Source of the DNA: Balaenoptera acutorostrata
Taxonomy: Eukaryota > Chordata > Mammalia > Artiodactyla > Balaenopteridae
Length of the DNA: 64,000 nt
Reading direction: 5' to 3'
NCBI RefSeq assembly: GCF_949987535.1
Contig: NC_080073.1
Coordinates: 24,920,116-24,984,115, forward strand
Under the pieces are notes generated by a model. The model saw only the letters and a list, made by a program, of their open reading frames with translations. It was not told where the DNA came from and did no database searches. Shown one piece after another: positions 13,731 through 26,090 of this stretch. Numbering within the stretch: the stretch's first letter is position 1; each line of letters starts with the position of its first letter. A program made the translations under genes and the position numbers.

Positions 13731-13800
13731 TTCTTCCTTCCTTCCTTCCTTCCTTCCTTCCTTCCTTCCTTCCTTCCTTCCTTCCTTCCTTCCTTCCTTT
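13731..13800. repeat. (TTCC)n microsatellite
   Basis: About 17 nearly perfect TTCC units in 70 bp. The tract is pure pyrimidine on this strand and so also a mirror repeat. Length is likely to be polymorphic. Confidence 0.97.
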
Positions 13801-14284
13801 CTGCAACCAAAGATGGAGGCAGGAGCTGAGTAATGAGCAGTCATCCCAGATTCTCACCGTAGAACTTGACTGTTGAACACAAGGCAGTAGGACAGTCTCC
13901 TACAAATTATGCCCAAATTACAGACCTAAAGGAGGCCCTGGAGAGAGAACACTATTTATGTGTGCTTCATGAAGGTAGACTACACTGTTAGGCAAAGCAC
14001 ACAGTTATTTATGCAAGTAAATTAAAACATTTGTGAAAGTATTTTGTTCATTATAGACAACTTGAAAAATACATAACAAACCACCGCAACTAAAAAGTCG
14101 CTGATCCATCCATTAACCACCTCTAAGAGACACCAAAAATGTTATTTAATTGTGTTCCTAAGCTTGTTTTCCCAACAGCCTCCCTATTGTTGAACATTAG
14201 ACTGCTGATGCTTCTTTTTCATTAGCAGTTAATGATATAATATTGCTTTGGAATGTCAAGAGGTAATGATATTACCAAAAGAGC

Positions 14285-14460
14285 TAATGGTTCCCCAGTG
14301 CTCTGTGGCAGACACTTTGCTACGCTCTCATGCATATACTAGGGAGGTCTAATCGCTTGTCCAGTATCACAGAGCCAGTGAGGGTGAAAGCTGTCATTTC
14401 AGCCCAAAAAGTCTGACTCCAGAATCTGTGTGGCTCATCCACTGTGTTATTTGTGTTTTA
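14285..14460 (+). repeat. MIR SINE fragment
   Basis: The features 'tctgtggcagacactttgct', 'agtatcacagagccagtgag' and 'gtctgactccagaatctgtg' follow MIR order. Confidence 0.65.
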
Positions 14461-14689
14461 AGTCAAGTTTATTAGCCTTTTGTAGCCTCAAAGGTTTTGA
14501 CTGGTTATGTACACAGTGAGGAAGGCACATAAATCTGAATGCATGTGTAATTTAAAATAAGCTCCAGAATGTATGTTTGACATCAGCTTATGTTGTCAAA
14601 GTCACCTTCAAATGGTCCCAAGTGTGTCTGCGTATGTAAATGCTGGGAAGCTTCTGATTTACCATGAATGAAAATGTTTTACATGTTTA

Positions 14690-14890
14690 TTTACGGTTAT
14701 GAATCATTTTCACATGTATCCTATAAACCTCCTGGAAATCTTGAGAGATAGACAGCCTAAGTATTATCTTCCCCATTTTGCAGATGAGAACACTGAGGAA
14801 TAGTGTGTGTTAAGCTCACTAGACAATGCAGGAATCCAGCCTCCTGTTTGCTTACCCAGTCTGTGTTCCAGTAATTCATTCTACCTGTCC
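14690..14890 (+). repeat. MIR SINE fragment
   Basis: 'ccccattttgcagatgagaa' then 'cactgaggaatag' and 'ctgtgttccagtaattca' fit MIR. Diverged. Confidence 0.65.
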
Positions 14891-15109
14891 TCTTTGGATG
14901 CATTGGCAGTCTTTAGTAAGAGAGTGATAGCAGTACTCTTAAATGTTTGGTAAATTAAATGAAAGAGTTTTTGAAGTCAGAGCATGTGTAAAGTCAAAGC
15001 CATGATTAGGACTATGAAGTTTTGGAATCTGCTCTATGTCTGCCCCAATCTCTCATTTTTGGACTTCTGATTTTCTTTCAGAGAATGAGATTGTTTTAAG
15101 GTTCTCCCG

Positions 15110-15300
15110 AACTAGAAGGAAGAAACAGAAAACCAAATATATCAAGTTGTATACATTAAATATCTATCACCTTTTTAAAAAAATTAACCAGATGGAAGGA
15201 ATTCTTTGACAATGTACATGTGTATCAAATCATCACAATGTGCATTTTAAATATCTTAGTTTTATTTGTCAACTATACCTCAGTAAAGCTGAAAAATTAA
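15110..15300 (+). repeat. L1 3'UTR remnant (old)
   Basis: 'tcaagttgtatacattaaat' and 'tgtcaactatacctcagtaa' match the end of the 3'UTR of old mammalian L1 elements, followed by an A-rich stretch. Confidence 0.6.
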
Positions 15301-15779
15301 TATCTATAGATTTTTGTATGTCAATCATATGTAAATAAAGCTTTTTTTTTTAAAGAAGACACTGAAAACATATGAAATAAAAAATATTTGGGTAATTTAA
15401 GATAAGGTCTAGTTGCTGGAGGGATTTCTTATTTCTCTAGTAAATTAAACTTACATATATATTTTTTCAGTGAGCTAATATTCCCTTCATGTAGTCGAGG
15501 TTTTGGAGTACTGGCAGGACTTTTTCCTCCCCTCTTCTTCCCCTCCCCTTTCCATGAATTGTGTACATTCAGTATTAAACCAAGTCGTTTCTCTTTTCAT
15601 ATGTAGTGGCCCACCTATGGCCACCACCCTTTTCCTGTTACATCCAGTTTCTATTAAAATAGGTTAATTAAAATGTTTCAGTAAAATTACTGAATGTCTA
15701 CTGTTGTCCCAGCATTTCTCTGACTCTGAAATATCATATTAATAGATGATCGCTGACCTTGGCCCTTGGTATTTCCAGT

Positions 15780-15960
15780 AGCAGATCCCAGTCCTGAGCT
15801 CTGTTGAGCACTTGCTGAGCTCCAGGCACTTTTGCAGGCGTTTTGCATGTATTGAATCGTTCCATTTTTGTGGTGTGTGTGTTATGCCCATTTTACAGAT
15901 GAGGAAACAAATCCTCAGAAAGGTAAAGTCTCTTCTAAAGTCACACAGCTAGAAATAGGC
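15780..15960 (+). repeat. MIR SINE fragment
   Basis: 'tgagcacttgctgagctcca', 'cattttacagatgaggaaac' and 'agtcacacagctagaaat' form a clear MIR. Confidence 0.75.
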
Positions 15961-16059
15961 ACACTATGATTTGTTCTGTGGTTTGATGTCAAATCCATCC
16001 TTTTTCTGCCTATTTGTAACGAATTGGCAGCCTGAGGGCCAGCTCTGCCCTGCAAACAA

Positions 16060-16310
16060 AAATTAATAATAACAACTTTAATGAAGAAGATAATGTTTAC
16101 TGTACTGAGTGCTTTACATAAACTAATCCTCCCCACAACCTTATGAGGTAAGTACTGTTATTATCCCCACTTTACAGATAAGGAAACTAAGGCACATAGA
16201 GGTTGAGTGTGTTTCCCAAGTTAGTCAAGAGTAAAGCCAGGATTCAAACTCAAGCAGTCTGGCTTCAGAGTCAGTGCTTATAATCACTATCTTTCATTTT
16301 CTTGCTTGTG
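16060..16310 (+). repeat. MIR SINE, well preserved
   Basis: The whole order is visible: 'tgagtgctttacataaacta', 'cttatgaggtaagtactgtt', 'ccactttacagataaggaaa', 'gattcaaactcaagcagtct', then 'ggcttcagagtcagtgctta'. Confidence 0.85.
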
Positions 16311-16649
16311 CTACACCGCTTTATTTTTCAAAGGAATTAGGATTGGAAAATTAGAAGTTTTTGCATAAAAATATAGATTTCCACCTTCTCTTGAAAAAAT
16401 CAGAAATCCGGAAACGCTGAGTCCACTTTTCCCCAGGATGCTAATTGCCTGGCACTGAGTTCTCTGCTCCCTTCAGAAAGGATACACCCTCTCCAGTGTT
16501 CTAGACATACATCATTTGTGTCTCCGACCTGGCGTCAGTGGTCATAGGAATCTGTACCCTGAGGCTGCACCGTACCCTGGCGCATTGCCAGCTGGGCAAA
16601 ACCCCTCCTAGAAGCGAAAGGTTCTAGTGATTTTTTGTTGTTGAGCACT

Positions 16650-17080
16650 TTTTCTATCTCTGTCTTCAAAGTGTAATGCTTGTACTTGAATCTCCATCAC
16701 CTGGGTGCTCTCAAAATATACATTTTTGAACCAAATTCCAAATCTATTGTCTGAAGTAGGGAGCCATGTCTGCATTTTAGCAATCTCTCCAGGGACTTCA
16801 CTGGTAGCACAGTGGCTAAGACTCCACACTCCCAATGCAGGGGGCCTGGGTTCGTCCCTGGTCAGGGAATTAGATCCCACATGCATGCTGCAACTAGGAG
16901 TTCACATGCCACAGCTAAGGAGCCCACGTGCTGCAACTAAGGAGCTGGCGAGCCGCAACTAAGGAGCTCACATGCCACATGTAAGACCTGGTGCAACCAA
17001 ATAAATAAATAAATATAAAATAAAACAAACAAACAAACAGATCTCTCCAGGTGATTCTTACATACGTTTAAGCTTAAGAA
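16650..17080. repeat. MER5A-like hAT element split by a SINE
   Basis: The left part has 'tgaatctccatcacctgggt' and 'tctgcattttagcaatctct'. The right part resumes after the SINE with 'ccaggtgattcttacatac'. Together these give the MER5A-type order of a non-autonomous hAT-Charlie transposon. The family name is from memory. Confidence 0.6.
16793..17040 (+). mobile_element. CHR-type SINE inserted in a MER5A-like element
   Basis: The head 'gggacttcactggtagcaca' and box-B-like 'gggttcgtccctggtc' start a 248-bp SINE ending in 'aaataaataaataaat' and 'aaacaaacaaacaaacag'. An exact 10-bp duplication, atctctccag, lies at 16783-16792 and 17041-17050, which proves the insertion boundaries. Confidence 0.93.
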
Positions 17081-18658
17081 GGGTACCTTCCAATGATGTA
17101 CCAGAAATGAATACATTTTGGCTCCTAGAGAATGAAGGGTGAATCTCTTAATTCTTGCCATGTTTTGAATTTTTGCTATTGATTAGTAATTTCAAATTTT
17201 TTCTTCCATAGTGGCCTACTTTCCTCTTTTTCCTTCAAACTTATAGTTGTTTTATTAACCTGCGCTCATGGGTGCAAATTGTAAAATCAACTCAAATCGG
17301 TTTCAGCAGGAAAGGGAATTTAGGAGATCAAGCAATTGAAGAGGCCAGGAGTACATGAAATCAGAGAGGCTTCATCAGGGGTATTAGGTGACTTTCTCTG
17401 TATTTCATCTTCTTTCCTCTACATGAGTTTAATTTTCAGACAAGTCTTGACAAGCTTTACAACATGAGACTCTATCAGCTTAATAACTTCAGCATCAAGA
17501 GGCTACCTCTTGCTTGATAGTTCCAGCAAGCACTTCCATGCCTACATTAGTTTGCCTTGGATCATGTGCTTGATCCAGTCATAAAGGCAAGAGTGATATG
17601 GGTGTGACTTGGGCCCACTGCATGAACTTGGAGTGGGTATAAGTCAGTCCCCACCTGGACCACATGGACCTTGAATGGAGGAGATGATTTCCAATTGGAG
17701 ATCTGAGCAGTGGTACCAGAAGACGAGGGGATAGATGCAAGGCAGGGAAAGACCAGTCAGCCTCTTCAGCGGCAGTGGATTTTTGGTGGAGGTGGTTGTT
17801 TAATAGGCTTGACATGTCCTCCATCCAACTTTTGGATTACCTTTATTCTCATGTGTGTTGTTGGGAGCTCTTCATCGGAGGAAGATTTGAAAACAGCCTT
17901 TTATTATTCCTCAGTCTGCTTTGAGTAAATCAGAAATGTCTGCAGAAGAATCACTGTGGGAGATAGAAAATGACTACACCCCCAGATTAAAATGTTTTAA
18001 AGCCCCATGGAGATTGAGAATGTCAACAATGCCATCTGTAGAGACTTCGATGACATCACCTCATGATGTTTCTAGTTAATAAGAAGGCAAGGAGACTCAG
18101 GTACTTAGAGCCTTCAGGACTCAAGTCAAAGCAGTCCACCAGCAATACTGTTCTGGGGGTGACTGTCCTGGTTTTCACAGTAACATTTGCCTCACTTTTC
18201 CCAAAGAGGCTAGAATCTGACTCAGTGGTAGAGCTGTCTCCATATTCTAAACGTTTTGGATTTGATTTTTTTCTCACCTCCAAAAGTCCTCTTCAGTCAT
18301 GAAACCAAATGATACCTACGGGATGAGAGTGCAACTCAGTCTGTGAGCTGACGGCCTTCTTAGTTTAAGGGACTTGAGGGTTTGAGTCATGAATATGTTT
18401 CTTCTTTGACATTTCCAGGATTGTGAGCAATGCATTATTTGAGCATGCTTTTCCCTTCTTTCTTTTTCAGTAAAATAAAGTTGATTCATCATTTTGATGT
18501 TTTCTATTAAAAGAACTTTCATCTAAATAAAACAGAGTATAGTCGATGTCCAGCAATTAGGAAAGGATGAAGGCTTTTAAGAATATAGTTGCCCACGGTA
18601 GTGAACACCTCAGTCTGGGGTATGATTGACGATGTTTTTTTTCTCTCCCTGTGATTAA

Positions 18659-18865
<207 letters not shown>

Positions 18866-19129
18866 TAAAGTACCATTATTTCTACATGAATCTCTCCCTT
18901 TTTTTCCATTTCCCTTCTTTCTCTTTCTCTAGCAGCTCTGATGTAAATTTATTGTAAAAGGATTGATCATGTGCTGATGGTCTTCTCTCCTACAATTTAA
19001 CAAGCCTTGTACAAAAAAGCAGTTAGCATAACATCCTAATCATTGAATCTGAAGAGCTGGAGGAAGCATAAGATTAATAACTTCCCTAAAGAGTTAGACA
19101 ACTAAACTATGGTGTATATATAAATTATG

Positions 19130-19560
19130 GTATTATATATGAAGAATATATCTAGCTGCTTAGAATATATAAATCCTTTGCTTATTTTTTCGTAATTGGG
19201 TTGTAGTTTCCTTTTTGTGTGTGTGTGTGTGTGTTTTAAGAGTTCTTCATATATTCTGGATACAATTCCTTTATTATATTTGTGATTTGCAAACATTTTG
19301 TCCAAGTCTGGCTTTTCATTGTCTTAACTGTGTCTTTCGAAGAGCCAGAAGTTCTTAATTTTTATGAAGTCTAATTTATCACTTTGTTTTCCTTTGTGGA
19401 TTGTGTTTTTAGTGTAGAAGCTAAGAAATCTTTGCCTAACTCAAAGTCAAAATGCAGTTTTTTTCTTTTAGAAGTTGTATAGTTTACATTTTACATTTAT
19501 GTCTATGATCCATTTTAAGTTAATTTTTTTACGTGGTGCAAGGTATAAGGATTGAAGTTT
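19130..19560 (-). repeat. Old L1 ORF2 fragment
   Basis: In minus orientation, the segment around 19240-19560 ('cattttgtccaagtctggct', 'cctttgtggattgtgttttt', 'atgtctatgatccattttaa') corresponds to the C-terminal part of ORF2 of an old L1. It is heavily broken and contains a short (GT)n run at 19217-19234. Confidence 0.7.
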
Positions 19561-19867
19561 GAGAATATAGAGATTGAAAAGTCTTTCAAAATTAAAAACT
19601 TAATATTATATAGTTAAACATTTAACAAATAACCTGTACTGGAAAGGAAAAAATTACATAAAACTGAAACCATTCTAGAAAATCTAAGATAATGTAATTT
19701 CTTAACCAGTAGTCAATTTTTTAAATGTTGTACTTTGGCTCTATTGTTGAGATTCCCTATTAAGATTCACCATAGTTTTATGTACCACTAAAAAAGAAAA
19801 ACAAAATGATCAATTAAACTATAAAATAATTAAAAACATAGGTAAGTCTGTTCTTCTTAAATACTGT

Positions 19868-19948
19868 GTGTTGACCAAAAAGTTCATTGGGGTTTTCCAT
19901 AAGATGTTACAGAAAAACTCAAACGAACTTTTTGGCCAACCCAATAGA
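19868..19948. mobile_element. Mariner-type MITE hairpin
   Basis: Two arms pair over about 31 bp each: the left arm has 'ttgaccaaaaagttc' and the right arm 'gaactttttggccaa', around a centre with 'ataagatgttac'. This is the short palindromic mariner derivative common in cetartiodactyl genomes, without a transposase frame. Confidence 0.85.
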
Positions 19949-20489
19949 TGAACGTTGAAGATCTGCTGTTCAGGGAACAATAACAAAGGACATTTTTGAA
20001 CAACATATGAAGTATCGCACCTTTGTAAAATATATGGGTATATACACATATCTGCTGTGTTATTATATGTGTATATTTGTTTTCCATGAATATGTAGATA
20101 TAGTTCTATGTGTAGAAAAATTCTGGAAGTATCTATTAACACTTGAGTTTGAGTTAAGTAAGGAGTTTAAAGAATTTATTTTCTTAACTAAATTATACAT
20201 GTCTGTGGGGTTTGAATATATATTTCCACTCAAATAGATATTCTAGCATATATTTTATAATTAGAAAAATCAGCAAGGGTAAGAAAGTATAATTTTCCTA
20301 AGGACATGGGAATGAGGGAAAAGGCTTGGGTCACGGAACACCCTCTTTCAGAACTAACCTAGGAAATCGGAGATGAGTGAACTATACCTCCTGGGTTATT
20401 TTCCAACCAGAAGGAGGGGACAGTCCACATTTCTGTCTTCATGTTCATGACAAATGCTTATTGCAGACAGGGGTGGATGATGGAGTCTT

Positions 20490-20720
20490 TTCCTGGGAGT
20501 TAGGGAAATATAGTGGTTAAGAGCTCCCCTAAAAACTCATGTTGTTTCTACCCCTTACTATTTGTATGATCTTGGGAACTTGAGTTTGCCTCTCTGCATC
20601 TCAGTTTTCGCTGTGTGTAGAAGGACATGAATGTCGTGGATCATGCCTACCCTGTCAGATTTTCGTGAGAGTTAGATGAGATAATGGATGTAAAGCGTGG
20701 GCTAGTATTAATTACTGAGC
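20490..20720 (-). repeat. MIR SINE, minus orientation
   Basis: 'tatgatcttgggaacttgag' then 'ctctctgcatctcagttttc' and 'gatgagataatggatgtaaa' give a reversed MIR. Confidence 0.7.
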
Positions 20721-20962
20721 ATTTTTTTTTACTGTTACCATTTTTATCGTCATTTGGTTACCACAGAGGAGTTTAAATGTTATGAAAATGGATGTCAACT
20801 ATAAGCTTAGAATTTTGTACTTAGCTTTTGCAATAAATTGCCTTTAAAGTTATGTCCATTAGTAAGGAAAAATTATGTTGAGCAAAGGAAAATATAACAG
20901 AGGAATTCCTAATAGAGAGTAATATGTGAAACTCAAATTTTTGGAAAAGAATGTATCAATAG

Positions 20963-21373
20963 GGGCTTCCCTGGTGGCACAGTGGTTAAGAATCTGCCTG
21001 CCAATGCAAGGGACACGGGTTCGGGCCCTAGTCCGGGAAGATCCCACATGCCACGGAGCAACTAAGCCCGTGTGCCACGGAGGAACTAAGCCCGTGTGCC
21101 ACGACTACTGAGCCTGCGCTCTAGAGCCTATGAGCCACAACTACCGAGCCCTCGTGCCACAACTACTGAAGCCCGCACACCGCAACTAATGAAGCCTGTG
21201 CACCTAGAGCCCATGCTCTGCCACAGGAGAAGCCACCGCAGTGAGAAGCCCATGCACCGCACACTGCAACGAAGGGTAGCCCCCGCTCCCCACAACTAGA
21301 GAAAGCCTGCGCGCAGCAATGAAGACCCAACACAGCCAAAAATTAAAAATAAATAAAATAAATTTATAAAAAA
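20963..21373 (+). mobile_element. CHR-type SINE, full length with extra internal units
   Basis: The head 'gggcttccctggtggcacag' and 'gggttcgggccctagtccg' are followed by repeated 'gccacggagcaactaagccc'-like units, ending in 'agacccaacacagccaaaaa' and an AT-rich tail. A target duplication 'gaatgtatcaatag' (20949-20962) / 'gaacgtatcaatag' (21377-21390) has one mismatch. The internal unit 'ggagcaactaagcccgtgtg' is partially duplicated near 21055-21100. Confidence 0.92.
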
Positions 21374-22029
21374 AAAGAACGTATCAATAGTTTTGCTGAA
21401 GACTGACTTGATGAATTTGAAAAAAGAAAGTTGGTTATTTTGATGGTTAGTGAGGACTGTGCTTAGTAAAAATGGTTAGCAAAGACCCAAGACTGTGGCT
21501 GATTTATAGGAGAGTACAGTGATTTGCTTATTTTTCATAACCTAATTTAGCTTTTAACCAATGCTAGGCCAATCTTCATTGGCCTAATGTTTAATAGAAA
21601 ATTTATGCAAAAGTATGGCTTATTATGACAACTCTGTGATTTGGTCTACAGCTATCAAATTCTGTAGATATTAAATTATTAGATACACACCATTTTTATT
21701 TTAGCCTAAATTATATATCCTGGTTAATGAGTTTTCGGGTGTCCTTCATTCTAAAGAACTTCATCTTAGAGTATCTTACATTGAATAGCAAGTTAAATTT
21801 CTATAGAATCAGATCTACCTTGTTTTACATATATGTGTCTATGTTAGCTTTACAGTTTATGGGAAATCTAAGAAATACCGGAATTTAAGAACATTAAAAA
21901 AGTAAGCATGGACTTACAAACTCTGGATATTATAAAGAAAACAGACATAAGAAGACTTCGAAAGGAGATAAAAATAAGGCAGACTGGCTGGGGAACTTGG
22001 GATCACAGAAATGACAGGTGGTGAGTTCC

Positions 22030-22694
22030 CTGAGTTTTCTTTTTACCTTATATAACCCAGACTTGGAGCTGAAGAAGCCAGTAACTCAGAAACACCAACA
22101 AGTGGAGACCAAAAACAAAGCCCTCATAAAAGCCTACTCTCTCTAGCCAGAGGACCAGGAAGGGATATCCTGCAAGGCAGGAAGCTTTTATTCAATAACT
22201 GCTGGAATTCAGCCAACAAGACACAAAAGCCTGTGCTCCCACCTCTGCCAGCAAAGATCAAGTGGGAAGCCTAGTCCTCTACCCTTCGCAGGATGTAACT
22301 AGGATCTCAAACCTCCCTGCAAGTGTGATGTCCAAAAAGGCTTAGAAGATAACTGGGACTTTGTAGCCAGGCAGTATTGGGCACTCCCCCTTTCTTCATC
22401 TAAGTTCAATGGAGACCACGTTGAGGGGAGCCTGGATGCCCATCCTGATGTGGCAGTAACAAGGCAGCCTCTCTCCCCGCTGGGGTAGTGGCAGAGGAGG
22501 TTTGGTGAAGAGTCAGCATTTTTACCACCAGTGGTAAAGTGGCCCCCGGCCTCCTCAGGGAGTTAGTGGAAGCCAAGTTGGGAACAGTAACAAGGCACTC
22601 CTACCCCTCCCAGCCAAGCTGATGTCACAAGAGGCCTAGTGTGGAACTGGAACTCCCATCCCTACCCAGCAGTAACAAGGAACTCCTCACCCTC
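22030..22694 (+). repeat. Probable 5' or internal region of an old L1, with imperfect tandem motif
   Basis: A relatively GC-rich block directly before recognisable ORF2. The motif 'cagtaacaagg' recurs near 22452, 22586 and 22670, each followed by a C-rich stretch ending in Cs. I think this is the 5' part of an old L1M-like element joined to ORF2 by an internal deletion, but I cannot confirm the family. Confidence 0.4.
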
Positions 22695-25600
22695 TTGGGT
22701 GGGATACAGCCAAAGCAGTGATGAGAGGTAAATTTGTAGCACTACACATATATATTAGAAAAGAGGAAAAGTCTCTAATCAACAATCTGAGCCCTCAATT
22801 TAAGAGCTTAGAAAAGAAAAGCAAATTAAATGTGAAATAAGTGAAAGGAAAGAATAAAGGGCAGAAATTAATGAAATCAAAAGCAAACACAGCAGAGATA
22901 ATCAATGAAACAACCAGCAGATTCTTCAAAAAGATTAATAAAATTGAAGAACCTCTAGCAAGATTGACAAAGAAAAAATTAGAGAAGATATGAATTACCA
23001 ATATTAAAATTTAAACAAAGAATCACTGCAGACCCTGAAGACATCAGAAAGATACGAAAATGCTGTCAGAAAGTGTGGACATATAAATTTGACAACTTAG
23101 ATGAAATGGACCAAATTCTTTGAGAAGCATGAACTACCGCAACTCATCCAATATGGAATAGGTAATTTAAATAGCCCTAATGAATTTATAATTTAAAAAC
23201 TCTTGAAAAAGAAAATTCTAGAAACCAGATGGTTTCACTGGAGAACCGTTCAAAGAAGAATTAAATTTCTACACAATTTCTTCCTGAAAATAGAAGAGGA
23301 GGAACACTTCCCAATTATGTTTAAGAAGCTAGTATTACGTTGTTACCAAAATCAAACAAGGATAGTCCACGATAAAAAAGAAAAAGAAAACTGCAGAGCA
23401 ATATCTTCTTGAATATAGATGCAAAAACCTATAACAAAATATTAGCAAATAGTAATCAATAATACAGAAAAAGAATTATACACCATGTGCAAGTGGGAGT
23501 TATTCCAGGGATACAAGACTGGTTCAGTATTTGAAAAATTAATCAGTGTAATCCACCATATTAAGACCCCAGTAAAGAAAAAAAAAATCACATGATCTTT
23601 TTCATTGACGCAAAGTATTTGACAGAATTCACTCATTCATGATAAAAAATTTTCAGGAAAATAAGAACATAGGGGAATTTCTTGACTTCATAAATAACAT
23701 CTATAAAAAACCTACAGCTAACATTATACTTAATGGTGAAAGACAAAAAACTTTCCCTGCAAGATGGGGAATAAGCCAAGGATATTACCTCTTATTACCA
23801 CTCTTGTTCAACATTTACTGTAATTCAACAGATTGATTATCTATCTAGAAAATCACCAGAAATGTACAAGACAGTTCTAGAATAAATGAGTTCAGCAAGA
23901 TAAAAGATAAGCATACAAACATCAGTTGTGTATCTATATACTAACAATGAACAAGCAGACAACAAAATTCAAAAGAAAATATAATTCACATTTACTTTAA
24001 AAAAAAACGCCACTTAGGTATAAATCTAATGAAACATGTATAGGATTTTGTATGCTGTAAACTACAAAATGCTAATGAAAGAAATCAAAGAAAGTCTAAA
24101 TAAATGGAGAGACCTAGTCTATTCATGGATTGAAAGACTCAGAATTGGTATAGTAAAGATGTCAGTTCTCCCCAAATGTGTGTACAGGTTTAATATAAAT
24201 CCTGTGGAAATCTCAGTGACGCTTCTTGTTAGTATAGACAAGTTTATTCTGAAATTTATATAGAAAGGCAAAGGAACTAGAATACATAAAACAGTTTTGG
24301 AAAAGAAGAATGAAGTCACAGTAATCAGTCTGCCCTATATCGAGGCTTATTATATAGCCACAGTAATAAAGGCTGTGTGGTATTGATGAAGAAATAGGCA
24401 CATAGATCAATGGAACCCAGAAGCAGACCCACAAGTGTATCCAGCCGATTTTCAACAAAGAATGCAAAAGCAATTCAATGTAAGGAAGATAGCCTTTTCA
24501 ATAAAATGGTGCTGGAGCAAGTGTATAGCCAGAAGCAAATAAATTAACCTCAACCTAAACCTCATGCCTTAGAAACAAAAAAAAAATTAACTCAAAATAG
24601 ATCATCATAAAGTACAAAATGTAAAGTAGTAGAACTTTTAGGGGGAAAAAAAACATAGAAAATCTTTGAGACCTAGTAATAGGCAAGGGGTTCTTTGACT
24701 TGACATCAAAAACATCCTAAAAGGAATAATTGATCAATTCAGCTTCATCAAAATGAAAACTTTTGCTTTGCAGGACACTGTTAAGAAAACGAAAGGACAA
24801 ACTACAGACAGGGAGAAAATATTTATAAACCCCACATCTCAAAATGAACTGGTATCTAGAATATATAAAGAACTCTCAAAACTCAACAGTTAAAAAAAAA
24901 ATCCAGTTAGAAAATGAACTAAAGACATGAACAGACATTTTACTGAAGAAGATATATGGGTGGCAAATAAGTACATGAAAAGATGTTCAACATCATTAGC
25001 CATTAGGGAAATGCAAATTAAAACCACAAAAATATCATAGGTATATATATAGCTATTAGGATGGCTAAAATAAAAAATAGTAACAACACTAAATGATGGT
25101 GAAGATGCAGAGAAACTATATCACTCACACATTGCTTGTGGGTATGTAAAATTGTGTGGTATTCCAGAAAACAGTTTGGCAGTTTCTTAAACATTGTAAT
25201 TACCATACAGCCCAGCCATTGCACATTTGTTCAGAAAGGTGAACACTTATATTCACACAAAAGCTTGTGCATAAATGTGTATAGTAGATTTATTCCAAAT
25301 AGCCAAAAACTGGAAACCCACCCAGATGTCCTTCAGTGGTTAAAGTGTAGTACATTCATGCCATGGAATACTACTCAGCAATAAAAAGAATTAATTATTG
25401 ATGTATGCAACAATCTCGAGAATTATGCTGAATGAAAAATGCAAATCCCAAAAGATTACATACTGTTTGATTTCATTTATGTAACATTTTTGATATGACG
25501 GAAGTATGGACATGGAGAAGAGATTAGTGGTTGCCAGGGATTAAAAATGTGTTTCGAAGGGAGGGATTGTAAGGCAACCGGGTGTGGCTATCAAAGGGCA

Positions 25601-25800
25601 ACATGAGAGATCCTGTGATGATGGAAATGTTCCATATATTGACTGGCTGTCAGTATCCTGGTTGTGACTTTGTACTATAGTTTTGCAAGATGTTACCCTT
25701 GGTGGCATCTGGGTAAGGGGGGATGTGGAATCTCTTTGTTCGTTCTTATAACTGCATGTGAATCTACAATTATCTTGATATAAAAAAGTGTTTTTTAAAA
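22695..25800 (+). mobile_element. Old L1 ORF2 and 3' part, decayed
   Basis: Translation in drifting frames follows L1 ORF2: an MRGKFVAL-like stretch near 22705, then reverse-transcriptase pieces with [11 protein letters not shown] near 23710-23745 and PKCVYRFNINP near 24172-24204, and finally the C-terminal region near 25100-25400 ('ccatggaatactactcagca' is the YYSAI-coding region). The end is A-rich near 25790. There are many frameshifts and stops, and it diverges more than the minus-strand L1s of this window, so it is older. Same orientation as MAGI1. Confidence 0.85.
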
Positions 25801-25854
25801 TATCACACATAATCTTCCCTCCCATCAGTGACCATTTTTGCACTCTTACTATGT

Positions 25855-26090
25855 AGGAATAGCGCAGACCATGGGTTCCAGTGAGGGACTCCCTGGGTTT
25901 GATTCCATGTTATCAACAGGGTGTCCTTGGGCAGGTTTCTTCACATCTTTGTCCTCAGTTTTCCCATGTGGAGAATGGGGAGTAATAATTTTAATACTAA
26001 CAATGCTCCTCTCATAGAGTTCTTGTAAGGATTAAGTAAATTGTAATTTATATGTAAATGACATAACAGATTATGATAGTTCTAAGTGGA
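25855..26090 (-). repeat. MIR SINE, minus orientation
   Basis: 'gggtttgattccatgttatc', 'ttgggcaggtttcttcacat', 'agttttcccatgtggagaat' and 'gtaaggattaagtaaattg' are a reversed MIR. Confidence 0.75.

Noticed and set aside
17060..18600. Short open frames near 17579-17928 and 18056-18302
   Set aside because: No splice-compatible context, no similarity that I recognise, about 60-80 codons only.
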